Positions 55,238 to 64,000 of a stretch of DNA of 64,000 bases are shown here, in pieces. Position numbers and translations under genes: made by a program. This stretch comes from Paenibacillus sp. PL2-23 (lineage in GTDB: Bacteria > Bacillota > Bacilli > Paenibacillales > Paenibacillaceae). The DNA is taken from contig NZ_CP162129.1 of NCBI RefSeq assembly GCF_040834005.1, positions 2,504,001-2,568,000 of the forward strand, given 5' to 3'. Every line of letters starts with the position of its first letter. Position 1 is the first letter of the stretch. Below the pieces are notes generated by a model. That model had not been told where the DNA came from. It did not search any database and saw nothing but the letters and a program-made list of their open reading frames with translations.

Positions 55238-56164
55238 ATGAATCAGAAGCAAACCAATGACGCAAAAGAGGACAAGCCGTTCCGTTCAGGCTTTGTTGCG
55301 ATTATAGGAAGACCAAACGTAGGCAAATCTACACTTATGAATCATCTGATCGGACAGAAGATTGCGATTATGTCGGATAAGCCGCAGACGACACGCAACA
55401 AAATCCATGGCGTCTATACAACCAACGATACGCAAATCGTGTTCCTGGATACGCCGGGCATTCATAAGCCGCAATCCAAGCTGGGCAATTATATGATGCA
55501 GACGGCTGAGAGCGCGTTGAGAGAAGTGGAGGCCGCCCTGTTCCTGGTGGATGTATCAGAGGGAATCGGCGGCGGAGACCGATATATCATCGAACAGCTG
55601 AAGAAGGTCAAGACGCCTGTATTCCTGGTTATGAACAAGATCGACAAGGTTGAGCCGGAGAAGCTGCTGCCGATGATTACGCAATACAACGAGCTGTATC
55701 CCTTCGCGGAAATCGTGCCGATCTCCGCGCTGAACGGGAATAATGTGACGACGCTGCTGGAGCAGCTGTCCCGATATTTGCCGGAGGGGCCGCAATATTA
55801 CCCCGCTGATCAGATTACTGATCATCCCGAGCAGTTCGTCTGCGCGGAGCTCATTCGTGAGAAAATTCTTCATATGACTCGCGAGGAGGTGCCTCATTCC
55901 ATTGCCGTTGCGATTGAGGATATGCGTGTGCAGGACAATGGCGTTGTCTATATCGGTGCGGTCATCTTCGTTGAACGCGACTCGCAGAAGGGTATTGTGA
56001 TTGGGAAGCGCGGCGAATTTCTGAAGGAGGTCGGCAAGCAGGCGCGCAAGGATATTGAGGCGCTGCTGGGCTCGCGGACGTTCCTGGAGCTGTGGGTAAA
56101 GGTGAAAAAGGATTGGCGCAATCAGGATCGCGTGCTGAAGGATCTGGGCTTCCGTAACGAATAA
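55238..56164 (+). CDS. era: GTPase Era
   Basis: A 308-residue GTPase that binds 16S rRNA and helps small-subunit assembly. G1 is GRPNVGKST (24-32), G2 is in [10 protein letters not shown]3 DTPG, G4 NKID, then a C-terminal KH domain ([25 protein letters not shown], in parts). The start is ATG, 3 bp after cdd. The order cdd-era-yqzL-recO is conserved. Confidence 0.98.
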   Translation: MNQKQTNDAKEDKPFRSGFVAIIGRPNVGKSTLMNHLIGQKIAIMSDKPQTTRNKIHGVYTTNDTQIVFLDTPGIHKPQSKLGNYMMQTAESALREVEAALFLVDVSEGIGGGDRYIIEQLKKVKTPVFLVMNKIDKVEPEKLLPMITQYNELYPFAEIVPISALNGNNVTTLLEQLSRYLPEGPQYYPADQITDHPEQFVCAELIREKILHMTREEVPHSIAVAIEDMRVQDNGVVYIGAVIFVERDSQKGIVIGKRGEFLKEVGKQARKDIEALLGSRTFLELWVKVKKDWRNQDRVLKDLGFRNE

Positions 56165-56267
56165 CGGAGCGGGAGGCTTACAGTTTTTCTCACGGATATT
56201 ATTGTACAACTATCACATCCTAATACCGTCTTGAGCTGCATTTCCGAGGCGGAAAGGATGAATACGA

Positions 56268-56420
56268 ATGCGAGATTTTTCGTGGAAGTATTTTACGTTG
56301 ACCGGGGATGTCGAATCTTTCATGCTGTATAAGGAAATGGATCAATATGGTTCGTCTGCCGATTCGGAAGCCGTGATGGACGCGGAGGATGAATGGGCTT
56401 CGGCGGACGACAGGCAATAA
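56268..56420 (+). CDS. yqzL: YqzL family small protein (50 aa)
   Basis: A 50-residue protein between era and recO, too short for the usual filters. It begins MRDFSWKYFTLTGDVESFML, followed by YKEMDQYG and an acidic tail (DAEDEWASADDRQ). The WxxFxxTGxVxxxLL-type pattern and the place between era and recO match the YqzL family. The function is unknown. GGAAAGGATG precedes the ATG. Confidence 0.85.
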   Translation: MRDFSWKYFTLTGDVESFMLYKEMDQYGSSADSEAVMDAEDEWASADDRQ

Positions 56421-56454
56421 GGAATGGGCATTGTTTCATGGGGGAGATGCCAAT

Positions 56455-57198
56455 ATGCTGTATCGCGTGGAAGGAATCGTAGTGCGTTGTATGGACTACG
56501 GTGAAAGCAACAAAATTGTGACGCTGCTCACGAAGACGAATGGCAAAGCAGGCGTTTTGATTAAGGGCGCCAAAAAGGTAAGAAGCAGGCATTCATCGTT
56601 GGCCCAGCCATTTACGTACGGAGAGTATCAATATTTCCGGGGATCGGGACTCGGGACGCTGAATCATGGTGAGATTATCGAATCTCACCATGATTTGCGT
56701 ATGCAGCTTGATTTGTCTGCTTATGCCGCTTATGCGGCTGAGCTGACAGATCGCACCCTGCAGGAGGACGAGCCCAGCGTTTTTTATTTCGAGCAGCTGA
56801 AAGCTTGCCTGGCCGCGTTAAGCGATGGCAAGGATCCTCAGATCGTTATTCATCTGTATGAGATGAGAGTGCTGGATCTTGCCGGCTACGCGCCAGAGCT
56901 GGAGGAATGTGTGTCCTGCGGCAACAGGGTGGGACCCTTCAAGCTGTCGGCGCAGGCCGGCGGCATCCTGTGCGCCAGATGCGGCGGGCGTGATCCATCC
57001 GCTGCGGCCATAAGCGAAAGCGCGCACAAGCTGCTGCGGCTGTTCAGGCGAATGGATATGAGAAGGCTGGGCGCCATCTCGGTGAAGACGGATACCAAGC
57101 TTGAGCTGAAGCGGCTCATGCGGTCGCTTATGGATGTTCAGCTGGGGCTGCAGCTGAAGTCGCGCCATTTTCTCGATCAGCTTGACAAATTGGTTTGA
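56455..57198 (+). CDS. recO: DNA repair protein RecO
   Basis: Loads RecA in gap repair. The 247-residue product starts MLYRVEGIVVRCMDYGESNKIV (OB domain, about 1-80), has a helical domain and a zinc site with CVSCGN and CARCGG (about 162-183). The ATG at 56455 has a GGGGGAG site; the longer frame overlaps yqzL. A perfect 15-bp inverted repeat lies inside the gene at 56662-56695. The TGA stop lies in the -35 of the glyQ promoter. Confidence 0.95.
   Translation: MLYRVEGIVVRCMDYGESNKIVTLLTKTNGKAGVLIKGAKKVRSRHSSLAQPFTYGEYQYFRGSGLGTLNHGEIIESHHDLRMQLDLSAYAAYAAELTDRTLQEDEPSVFYFEQLKACLAALSDGKDPQIVIHLYEMRVLDLAGYAPELEECVSCGNRVGPFKLSAQAGGILCARCGGRDPSAAAISESAHKLLRLFRRMDMRRLGAISVKTDTKLELKRLMRSLMDVQLGLQLKSRHFLDQLDKLV
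56662..56695. repeat. perfect 15-bp inverted repeat inside recO
   Basis: AATCATGGTGAGATT (56662-56676), loop ATCG, AATCTCACCATGATT (56681-56695), with no mismatch. It encodes NHGEIIESHHDL, which is in a typical RecO segment, so the protein sequence does not need a stem of this strength. Confidence 0.9.
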
Positions 57199-57223
57199 CT
57201 TTTGGCATGGATTTGCATACAAT
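57195..57223 (+). promoter_or_regulatory. sigma-A promoter of the glyQS T-box transcript
   Basis: TTGACT (57195-57200), 17-bp spacer, TACAAT (57218-57223). The -35 overlaps the recO stop codon (57196-57198). Confidence 0.8.
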
Positions 57224-57230
57224 ATGAAAT

Positions 57231-57455
57231 TATGAATAGAAGACTATGATGGAGAAAGTAGTCGTGACACGTCGACAGACACAGCGAATCGGGGGGAGTG
57301 GAAGCCCGGTAGGACGATTGCGATGAAGGGCGCTCCGGAGTCTGACGAAACAAAGCGGGTTGTCCGTAAGGGGATAACCAAGTAGGGTGGAACCGCGGGA
57401 GCAAGCTCTCGTCCCTATGTCTGAATGGGCAGACGTAGAGGCGGGAGTTTTTTGT
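57231..57455 (+). promoter_or_regulatory. glycine T-box riboswitch leader
   Basis: The T-box AGGGTGGAACCGCGG is at 57384-57398. A candidate specifier GGC (Gly) is at 57329-57331 in GAAG-GGC-GCT, the same context as the CTC in the leuS leader. The terminator stem has CTCTCG...GTCTG (from 57405) pairing with CAGAC...GCGGGAG, with a T-run at 57448-57453. It responds to uncharged tRNA-Gly. Confidence 0.93.
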
Positions 57456-57527
57456 GTGCCAACGCCGATACATACATGCTCGACAAGGAAGCAACACCAA
57501 ACCCCAAAAAAGAAGGAGTCGAACGGA

Positions 57528-58415
57528 ATGAATTTTCAAGGCATGATATTGACGCTTCAGCAGTTCTGGGCGGAACAGAATTGTATTCTGGTGCAGCCTT
57601 ACGACGTGGAGAAAGGCGCCGGAACGATGAATCCCATGACCTTCCTGCGCTCCATTGGACCGGAGCCATGGAACGTCGCTTATGTAGAGCCTTCCCGACG
57701 TCCCGCTGACGGCCGTTATGGGGAGAACCCGAACCGCTTGTATCAGCATCATCAATTTCAGGTTATTCTAAAACCGTCGCCAGACAATATTCAGGAGCTG
57801 TATCTTGAAAGCTTGAGTCGTCTCGGCATTGATGCCAAGGATCATGATATCCGTTTTGTAGAGGATAACTGGGAATCCCCTACACTTGGCGCGTGGGGAC
57901 TGGGATGGGAAGTATGGCTTGATGGTATGGAAATAACACAATTCACCTACTTCCAGCAAGTCGGAGGTATTGATGCGAATCCGGTTGCTGTTGAAATCAC
58001 TTATGGTATGGAGCGATTGGCTTCATACATCCAACAGAAAGAAAATGTGTTCGATCTGGAATGGGTGGAGGGCGTCACCTATGGCGATGTGTTCCTGCAG
58101 CCTGAGTTCGAGCACTCCAAATATACGTTCGAGACATCGGATACTGCAATGCTGTTCTCTTTGTTTAACATGTATGAGGAAGAAGCTAAGAAAACGATGG
58201 AGCACCATCTTGTTTTCCCGGCATACGACTACGTGCTGAAGTGCTCCCATACATTCAACCTGCTTGACGCACGCGGTGCCATTAGTGTAACGGAACGTAC
58301 CGGTTATATAACAAGAGTTCGAAATCTGGCTCGGCAATGCGCAGCGACATATCTGGAGGAGCGCGAGCGTCTCGGATTCCCGTTGCTGAAGAAAGGAGAG
58401 GGGCACAATGGCTAA
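57528..58415 (+). CDS. glyQ: glycyl-tRNA synthetase alpha subunit
   Basis: Alpha subunit of the (alpha2beta2) bacterial glycyl-tRNA synthetase, a class II enzyme. The 295-residue product starts [19 protein letters not shown], with [30 protein letters not shown] (in parts) and [13 protein letters not shown]. The ATG at 57528 has AGAAGGAG. The frame runs upstream through the T-box terminator, which is not translated. glyS overlaps its end by 8 bp. The glycine T-box controls both. Confidence 0.98.
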   Translation: MNFQGMILTLQQFWAEQNCILVQPYDVEKGAGTMNPMTFLRSIGPEPWNVAYVEPSRRPADGRYGENPNRLYQHHQFQVILKPSPDNIQELYLESLSRLGIDAKDHDIRFVEDNWESPTLGAWGLGWEVWLDGMEITQFTYFQQVGGIDANPVAVEITYGMERLASYIQQKENVFDLEWVEGVTYGDVFLQPEFEHSKYTFETSDTAMLFSLFNMYEEEAKKTMEHHLVFPAYDYVLKCSHTFNLLDARGAISVTERTGYITRVRNLARQCAATYLEERERLGFPLLKKGEGHNG

Positions 58416-60489
58416 GGATTTATTGCTGGAGATCGGTCTTGAGGAGGTGCCTGCGCGATTCGTGCGGGGCGCTATTCAACAGCTGAAGGAAAAAACGGAG
58501 AAGTGGCTGACGGAAGCTCGCGTAACGTATGGCGCTGTTGAAGCCTACGCTACTCCCAGACGTCTGGCCGTGCTTGTTCGAGATGTGGCGGATAAGCAGA
58601 CGGACAGCAACGAGGAAGCCAAAGGCCCTTCTCGCAAAATCGCGGTTGACGAGGCCGGCAACTGGAGCAAAGCCGCTCTGGGCTTCGCGCGCAGCCAGGG
58701 CGTAGAGCCGGAGCAGCTGTATTTCCAGGAGCTTGCGGGTGTCGAATATGTGTATGCCAGAAAAAGCAGCATTGGAGCGGAGACGCGCTCCATCGTGGCT
58801 GAGGGCTTGATGGGTCTGATTACGTCTATGTCCTTCCCCAAAAATATGCGTTGGGGCGCTTATGAGCTGAGGTTCGTACGTCCGATTCGCTGGCTGGTTG
58901 CCATGTTGGGAAGCGAGATTATTCCGTTCGAGATCGCGGGAGTTGCGACAGGCAATGTGTCCAGAGGCCATCGCTTCCTGGGCCAGGATGCCATAATTAC
59001 GGAGCCTGCTCACTATGCAGACGCGCTTCGCGAGCAGCACGTCATCGCTGATATTGCGGAACGCGAGGCACTGATTCTGAAGCAGCTGGATGAGCTGAAG
59101 GCGGAGAAGGGCTGGACGATCGCGATTAAGGAGGACTTGCTGGAGGAGGTTCTCTTCCTGGTGGAATATCCTAACGCGCTGTACGGCACATTTGATCCTT
59201 CGTTCCTGAACATTCCGCAAGAGGTGCTGATTACGTCGATGAGAGAGCACCAGCGCTACTTCCCGGTGCTGGACGACAGCGGCAAGCTGCTGCCTTACTT
59301 TGTAACGGTGCGCAACGGCGATCGCCGCTCCATCGAGCTGGTATCCAAGGGCAATGAGAAGGTGCTTCGCGCCAGACTGTCCGACGCCAAGTTCTTCTAT
59401 GAAGAGGATCACAAGCTGACGATTGAGCGTGCGCTGTCCAAGCTGGAGAATATCGTGTATCACGAGGAGCTTGGCACGGTTGCCGACAAGGTGCGCCGTA
59501 TCGTGTCCGTGGCCGACTCCATTGCGAGCGAGCTGGGGATAGACTCACAGGCTGCGGCTCATGTGTCGCGTGCAGCGGCTATATGCAAGTTCGATCTTGT
59601 CTCGCAGATGGTGTATGAATTCCCTGAGCTGCAAGGCATTATGGGCGAGGACTACGCTCGCAAGCTGGGTGAAAGCGATGAGGTCGCCAAGGCGATCAAC
59701 GAGCATTATCAGCCAAGATTCTCGGGTGATGCCGTGCCTTCCGAGCTGACGGGAGCCATTGTAAGCCTGGCGGACAAAATCGATACGATCGTCGGCTGCT
59801 TCTCGATCGGCATTATTCCTACCGGCTCGCAGGATCCATACGCGCTGCGCAGGCAAGCGGCCGGCATTGTGCAAATATTGCTCGCGTTCGATCTCAAGCT
59901 GGGTCTTAACGAGCTGTTCCAAATCACGTTGGGCGTTCATGAGAAGCGGGGCTTGAAACGTTCCGCGGACGATATTCGTAAAGAGCTGCAGGACTTCTTC
60001 TCGCTGCGCGTGAAAAACTGGTTGTCGGAGCAAGGCCACCGTTATGACGTGGTGGACGCGGTTATGGCGCCGGGCATTCATGATCTGCGCTTGACAGCGA
60101 ATCGTGCGGCAGCTGTAGGCGCTCTGGCCTCCGGTGACGGCAAAGCGGAGTTTAAGCTGGTTGTCGAGCAATTGTGCCGCGTATGCAACTTGGCTTCCAA
60201 GTCATCCGGCGGCGCTGTTGATCCAAGTCTGTTCGCGGAGCCAGCCGAGGCTCAGCTGTATGAAGCATGGATGAGCCAGCGGGCAGCCTTCGCCGATGCG
60301 TCTTCCGAGCGGAATATGACCGCTGCACTTGAGCTGTTGGCGGCGCTCAAGCCGTCGATACAAGCGTATTTTGACAGTGTAATGGTTATGGCTGAGGACG
60401 AGAAGGTTCGCGCCAACCGTCTGGCGACGCTTAAAGTCGTCGCGAAGGACATCCATTCTGTGGCGGATTTGTCCAAGCTTGTTTGGTAA
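58408..60489 (+). CDS. glyS: glycyl-tRNA synthetase beta subunit
   Basis: Beta subunit, 693 residues, with the [14 protein letters not shown] start, [27 protein letters not shown] and the anticodon-binding HD-like and DALR regions near the end. It carries tRNA-binding parts of the enzyme. The start overlaps the glyQ end (ATG at 58408, GGAGAGGGG site), so they are coupled. Confidence 0.98.
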   Translation: MAKDLLLEIGLEEVPARFVRGAIQQLKEKTEKWLTEARVTYGAVEAYATPRRLAVLVRDVADKQTDSNEEAKGPSRKIAVDEAGNWSKAALGFARSQGVEPEQLYFQELAGVEYVYARKSSIGAETRSIVAEGLMGLITSMSFPKNMRWGAYELRFVRPIRWLVAMLGSEIIPFEIAGVATGNVSRGHRFLGQDAIITEPAHYADALREQHVIADIAEREALILKQLDELKAEKGWTIAIKEDLLEEVLFLVEYPNALYGTFDPSFLNIPQEVLITSMREHQRYFPVLDDSGKLLPYFVTVRNGDRRSIELVSKGNEKVLRARLSDAKFFYEEDHKLTIERALSKLENIVYHEELGTVADKVRRIVSVADSIASELGIDSQAAAHVSRAAAICKFDLVSQMVYEFPELQGIMGEDYARKLGESDEVAKAINEHYQPRFSGDAVPSELTGAIVSLADKIDTIVGCFSIGIIPTGSQDPYALRRQAAGIVQILLAFDLKLGLNELFQITLGVHEKRGLKRSADDIRKELQDFFSLRVKNWLSEQGHRYDVVDAVMAPGIHDLRLTANRAAAVGALASGDGKAEFKLVVEQLCRVCNLASKSSGGAVDPSLFAEPAEAQLYEAWMSQRAAFADASSERNMTAALELLAALKPSIQAYFDSVMVMAEDEKVRANRLATLKVVAKDIHSVADLSKLVW

Positions 60490-60538
60490 AGCTGTATCCC
60501 TGTGTAAATATGAGTGCGCGCAGAAAGGATGATGGAGC

Positions 60539-61360
60539 ATGACGCAAGCCTTGGGCAAAAACGAAGTGATCGTGTATGTGGTATCAGACGCGGCCGGCGA
60601 TACCGGCGAGCTCGTTGTCCGCGCGGCGATCGCGCAGTTCCATCCGATCAGCGCGGAAATCCGGCGAGCGCCGTTCGTAACAGACGAATCGGCGCTGGTC
60701 CGGATTACCGAGCTCGCCAAGCTGTCGCAGGCGATTGTCCTCTACACCTTGGTGCTGCCGCAGCTTCGGGAATCCATGAGGCGGCTGTCGGAGGAGAACG
60801 GGATTGTGGCAATCGACCTGCTGGGACCGTTCATCGAGACGCTGGAGCATCGTACTGGCCGCAAATCTAGGCAGGAGCCGGGGCTCAATCATGTGCTTGA
60901 CGCAGATTACTTCCGGAAGGTGGAGGCGGTTGAGTTTGCCGTCAAATATGACGACGCTAGGGATACCTCAGGCGTGCTTAAAGCGGATATCGTATTGGTG
61001 GGGGTGTCGCGAACGTCCAAGACGCCGCTCTCCATGTATCTGGCCCATCAGAAGTACAAGGTGGCCAACGTGCCGCTTGTGCCTGAGCTGAAGCCTCCGA
61101 CAGAGCTGTTCAGTCTGCCGAAGCAGAAGGTCATTGGCCTGACGATCAACACGGCCTATTTGAATGTCATTCGCAAGGAACGTCTGAAGGCTCTTGGTTT
61201 GCCGGACACGGCCTCTTATGCTACAACGGATCGGATCGAGCTGGAGCTGAACTACGCGGCTGACATCATGAAGAAGCTGGGCTGTGTTGTCATAGACGTC
61301 TCGCACCGCGCGGTGGAGGAGACGGCAAGCCTCATTATGGAGTATGTTCGGGGGCAGTAG
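60539..61360 (+). CDS. yqfL: pyruvate, phosphate dikinase regulatory protein (kinase/pyrophosphorylase)
   Basis: A 273-residue protein of the PSRP (DUF299) family that phosphorylates and dephosphorylates PPDK or a related target. It begins IVYVVSDAAGDTGELVVRAA; the P-loop-like site GVSRTSKTPLSMYLA is at about 154-168. The family also regulates PEP synthase. The start follows a GAAAGGATG-type site. In B. subtilis it lies after ccpN; no ccpN is present here before it, and glyS is its direct neighbour. Confidence 0.95.
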   Translation: MTQALGKNEVIVYVVSDAAGDTGELVVRAAIAQFHPISAEIRRAPFVTDESALVRITELAKLSQAIVLYTLVLPQLRESMRRLSEENGIVAIDLLGPFIETLEHRTGRKSRQEPGLNHVLDADYFRKVEAVEFAVKYDDARDTSGVLKADIVLVGVSRTSKTPLSMYLAHQKYKVANVPLVPELKPPTELFSLPKQKVIGLTINTAYLNVIRKERLKALGLPDTASYATTDRIELELNYAADIMKKLGCVVIDVSHRAVEETASLIMEYVRGQ

Positions 61361-61441
61361 CGGCAGGATTTTTTTGATGGATCGCCGTATATAATAGTAA
61401 GGCAATCCAATCCCAACCTATTCAGACAAGCGGTGAAGGTG

Positions 61442-61915
61442 ATGACAGCATCCAAACAGATGACGATTGTTGTCGACGCGGACGCGTGTCCCGTCAAAGC
61501 GGAAATCGAGGAAACGGCCAAAGCGTTCGGCATTGCCGTCTGTATGGTCGCCTCCTACGATCATCGCATGGAGGCCAAGGAGGGCGTACGCGTCGTGCAG
61601 GTGGACAGAGGCAGCCAATCCGCGGATCTGTATATTATGAATCATATTGCCTCCGGCGACGTGCTGGTCACGCAGGATTTCGGACTGGCCTGCATGGCGC
61701 TTGGCAAGGGCGCGATTGTGCTGTCGCCAAGAGGCGAGCAGTACACGAACGGCAACATCGATTATTTGATGGAGCGCAGGCATGAAGGCGCTAGACTAAG
61801 GCGAGCCGGCGGCCGTACGAAAGGGCCCAAAGCGATGACTGCCGAAGATCGTATAAGTTTTCAACAAAAGTTGACAAAAGTTTTGCGATCGGAGCAGGAG
61901 AAACTGGACGTTTAG
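61442..61915 (+). CDS. yqxD: YaiI/YqxD family protein (DUF188)
   Basis: A protein of about 157 residues with the family pattern IVVDADACPVKAEIEE, GSQSADLYIMNHI, GDVLVTQDFGLACMALGKGA and the NTER-like NIDYLMERR. The fold is PIN-like with clustered acidic residues (VDADACP), so a nuclease role is likely but unproven. The start is uncertain: GTG at 61433, ATG at 61442 or ATG at 61460. It precedes dnaG, as in B. subtilis. Confidence 0.9.
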   Translation: MTASKQMTIVVDADACPVKAEIEETAKAFGIAVCMVASYDHRMEAKEGVRVVQVDRGSQSADLYIMNHIASGDVLVTQDFGLACMALGKGAIVLSPRGEQYTNGNIDYLMERRHEGARLRRAGGRTKGPKAMTAEDRISFQQKLTKVLRSEQEKLDV

Positions 61916-61980
61916 CGAATATTATTAAAAATCTGAACGAGACTTTCGTTATTAATTGCTGAGATGTTGGTGATGGAACG

Positions 61981-63810
61981 ATGACAAACGGTAAAATACC
62001 GGATGAGGTCATCGACGCGGTTCGCAAGCGTCATGACATCGTAGAAACGGTCGGGAAATACGTTCACCTCACGAAACAGGGCAAATATATGAAAGGGTTG
62101 TGTCCGTTTCATTCGGAGAAAACGCCTTCGTTCACGGTAACGCCGGAGCTTCAAATTTTTCATTGCTACGGCTGCGGGAAAAGCGGCAATGTTATTCGCT
62201 TTTTGGAATACAAGGAAGGTTATACGTTTCCCGAGGCGGTCAGAATTCTCGCTGAGGAAGCGGGTATGCCGATTACCTGGGCTCCGGACGGCGGGAAGGA
62301 AACGCCCCAGGATCCCAATCGACAGAAGCTGATTGAAGCGCATGAGTTGGCCATCAAATTTTACCATTATTTGTTGAATAACACGAAGCAGGGTGACAGG
62401 GCCAAACAATATTTGCGTGACCGCGGCATGTCGGATCGCTTGATCGACCATTTTATGATCGGCTATGCACCGGACGAGTGGGATGTGCTGACCCGATTTC
62501 TTACGGGGAGAGGCTATGATCCCGAGCTGATGGAGAAGGGCGGGCTATTATCCGCCAAAAGCGACGGCAGCGGATACGTCGACCGTTTCCGCGGCAGAAT
62601 TATGTTTCCGTTGTGGGACGCAAGCGGGAAGGCGGCCGCATTCGCTGGGCGTATCATCGGCGAGGGCAACCCCAAATATTTGAATTCTCCGGAGACGATG
62701 CTGTTCACCAAAAGCAGGACGCTCTACAATCTGCATTATGCTAGGCCTGCCATCAGGAAGAGCAAGCAGGTTGTCCTGTTCGAAGGCTACATGGACGTCA
62801 TCAAGTCCTGGAACGCCGGCGTTCATAACGGCGTGGCTACGATGGGAACGGCTTTGACGGAGGAACACTGCTCCTTGCTTCGCCGGCTGGCGGAGGAGGT
62901 GCTGCTCTGCTACGACGGGGATGAGGCGGGGCAAGCGGCGGCGCACAAATCCATACCGATGCTGGAGGCAGCGGGTCTCAGGGTGTACGTTGCCATGCTG
63001 CCTAAGGGCAAGGATCCTGACGAATATATAAACGAGCATGGACCGGAGGCTTACATGCGCGATGTGATAGACGAGCCGGTCTCCGTTACAAAATTTAAGC
63101 TTATATATTCAAGAAAAAACCATATACTGCTAAAAGAAGAAGGTCGTAAAAACTACCTGATGGAGGCAGTCGCCATTGTGGCTGGCTTGGATTCTTCCAC
63201 GGAGCGCGAGGTTCATCTGAAGGAGCTGTCCCGGGAGTTCGACATCTCGCTTGACGCACTCAAGCAGGACTGTCACAGCATCCGCCAGGAGCACCAAAAA
63301 AAGAGGCCTCAAGGGGATAATAACGATAATTCGTGGAATAATGGTAGGAATGAAAAGCGCCGTACGTCCCGAGCGCCGAGCATTCTGCCGGCCTACACGT
63401 ACGCGGAGCGGAGATTGCTGCACGTGATGATGCGTGATCGCGAGATTGCGGAAACTGTGCATGAGAGAATTGGCGATGCGTTCAATGCTCAGGATCACGC
63501 AGCGCTTGCTGCTTATTTATACGCCTATTATGCGGGTGGGTATGAACCGGACGCCGCCAAGTTCATTGAAACCTTGCATGATGACCGTCTGGAGGAGACG
63601 GCTTCGACCATCCTGCTGATGGACGGAGACTTTCCGTTCGACGAGACGCTCCTTGAGGCATATATGGAAACGATCCTCAAGGTGCCCAGGCTGCGGGAGA
63701 TCGAGAGGAAGAAGGAAGATATGGTGCGCGCCGAGCGCGCCGGCGATGCATTGGAAGCAGCGCGGTTAGGTCTTGAGATTATTACCCTAGAGAGACAGCT
63801 GAAAGCTTGA
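61981..63810 (+). CDS. dnaG: DNA primase
   Basis: Synthesises primers at the replication fork. The 609-residue product has the N-terminal CHC2 zinc finger (Cys41, His44, Cys62, Cys65 in CPFH and CYGC), an RNA polymerase-like core with the TOPRIM motifs EGYMDVI and CYDGDEAG, and a C-terminal helicase-binding domain. A charged linker rich in Asn and Asp (about 437-465) joins core and helicase-binding parts. The ribosome site is weak (GGTGATGGA). It is followed by the primary sigma gene (dnaG-sigA). Confidence 0.97.
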   Translation: MTNGKIPDEVIDAVRKRHDIVETVGKYVHLTKQGKYMKGLCPFHSEKTPSFTVTPELQIFHCYGCGKSGNVIRFLEYKEGYTFPEAVRILAEEAGMPITWAPDGGKETPQDPNRQKLIEAHELAIKFYHYLLNNTKQGDRAKQYLRDRGMSDRLIDHFMIGYAPDEWDVLTRFLTGRGYDPELMEKGGLLSAKSDGSGYVDRFRGRIMFPLWDASGKAAAFAGRIIGEGNPKYLNSPETMLFTKSRTLYNLHYARPAIRKSKQVVLFEGYMDVIKSWNAGVHNGVATMGTALTEEHCSLLRRLAEEVLLCYDGDEAGQAAAHKSIPMLEAAGLRVYVAMLPKGKDPDEYINEHGPEAYMRDVIDEPVSVTKFKLIYSRKNHILLKEEGRKNYLMEAVAIVAGLDSSTEREVHLKELSREFDISLDALKQDCHSIRQEHQKKRPQGDNNDNSWNNGRNEKRRTSRAPSILPAYTYAERRLLHVMMRDREIAETVHERIGDAFNAQDHAALAAYLYAYYAGGYEPDAAKFIETLHDDRLEETASTILLMDGDFPFDETLLEAYMETILKVPRLREIERKKEDMVRAERAGDALEAARLGLEIITLERQLKA

Positions 63811-63845
63811 CTTCATGATGGATTCTAGGGAGGAGGGAGTCGGAA

Positions 63846-64000
63846 ATGGCGAACGATCAACATACTGAATTAGACACCGAACAAAAGCTGGATCAGGTGA
63901 AGGATCAGCTTATCGAGCTTGGCAAAAAAAGATCCTCCTTAACGTATAAAGAAATTATGGAGAAGCTTTCTCCGTTTGATCAAGATCCCGAGCAAATCGA
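63846..64000 (+). CDS. sigA: primary sigma factor RpoD/SigA (3' truncated by window edge)
   Basis: The first 51 residues of the primary sigma factor. MANDQHTELDTEQKLDQVKDQL is followed by LGKKRSSLTYKEIMEKLSPFDQDPEQI, matching the sigma 1.1 domain of Bacillota SigA (parts quoted). The ATG has GGGAGGAGGG at good spacing. The position directly after dnaG confirms the call. Confidence 0.93.
   Translation, partial: MANDQHTELDTEQKLDQVKDQLIELGKKRSSLTYKEIMEKLSPFDQDPEQI

Noticed and set aside
56165-56267. Terminator after era
   Set aside because: A T-rich stretch is present but no stem, so transcription probably continues into yqzL and recO.

Overview
The window is chromosomal DNA from a GC-rich, endospore-forming Bacillota, most likely a member of the Paenibacillaceae (Paenibacillus/Cohnella type). 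The evidence is a core gene order almost the same as the Bacillus subtilis comE-to-sigA region, several sporulation genes (gpr, spoIIP, yqfC, yqfD, a 29-residue YjcZ-like protein), strong GGAGG ribosome sites, frequent GTG/TTG starts, a CIRCE operator and two T-box leaders. No tRNA, rRNA, prophage or CRISPR array was seen.

Layout. Bases 1-5061 hold a truncated rRNA pseudouridine synthase, a Cof-type HAD phosphatase, a tiny YjcZ-like gene and a DEAD-box helicase with a Gly/Arg/Ser-rich tail (both on the minus strand), YwbE, a YneQ-like protein and a GNAT acetyltransferase. Bases 5036-5415 are a non-coding tandem-hairpin array, followed by a sigma-A promoter, a leucine T-box and leuS. Next is the competence locus, comER divergent from comEA-metY-comEB-comEC; the metY methionine/cysteine gene sits inside it. 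An ECF sigma/anti-sigma pair follows, then holA, rpsT (minus), gpr-spoIIP-yqxA-like, lepA and hemW. An ArgA-like acetyltransferase with a probable arginine operator precedes the heat-shock cluster hrcA-grpE-dnaK-dnaJ, two overlapping small genes, and prmA, an M50 protease, rsmE, mtaB and a Nudix gene.

Between mtaB and rpsU, alongside the expected yqeW-type Na/Pi transporter (minus), there is extra cargo: an RlmI-like methyltransferase, addB-addA, two unknown small proteins and a HIT protein. After rpsU-yqeY a group IIC-type intron has inserted just behind the yqeY terminator. It is followed by a second, unrelated tandem-hairpin array. The order then continues as yqfC-yqfD-phoH-pgpH-ybeY-dgkA-cdd-era-yqzL-recO, a glycine T-box with glyQ-glyS, the PPDK regulator yqfL, yqxD, dnaG and the start of the primary sigma factor gene.

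Functionally the window is housekeeping: translation (leuS, glyQS, lepA, rpsT, rpsU, rRNA/tRNA modification), proteostasis, replication and repair (holA, dnaG, addAB, recO), competence and sporulation. The parts least explained by known families are three short tandem arrays of hairpin units with nearly the same 51-52 bp period (two flavours at 5036-5415, one at 48682-48800), the two overlapping small genes after dnaJ, and a perfect 15-bp inverted repeat inside recO.
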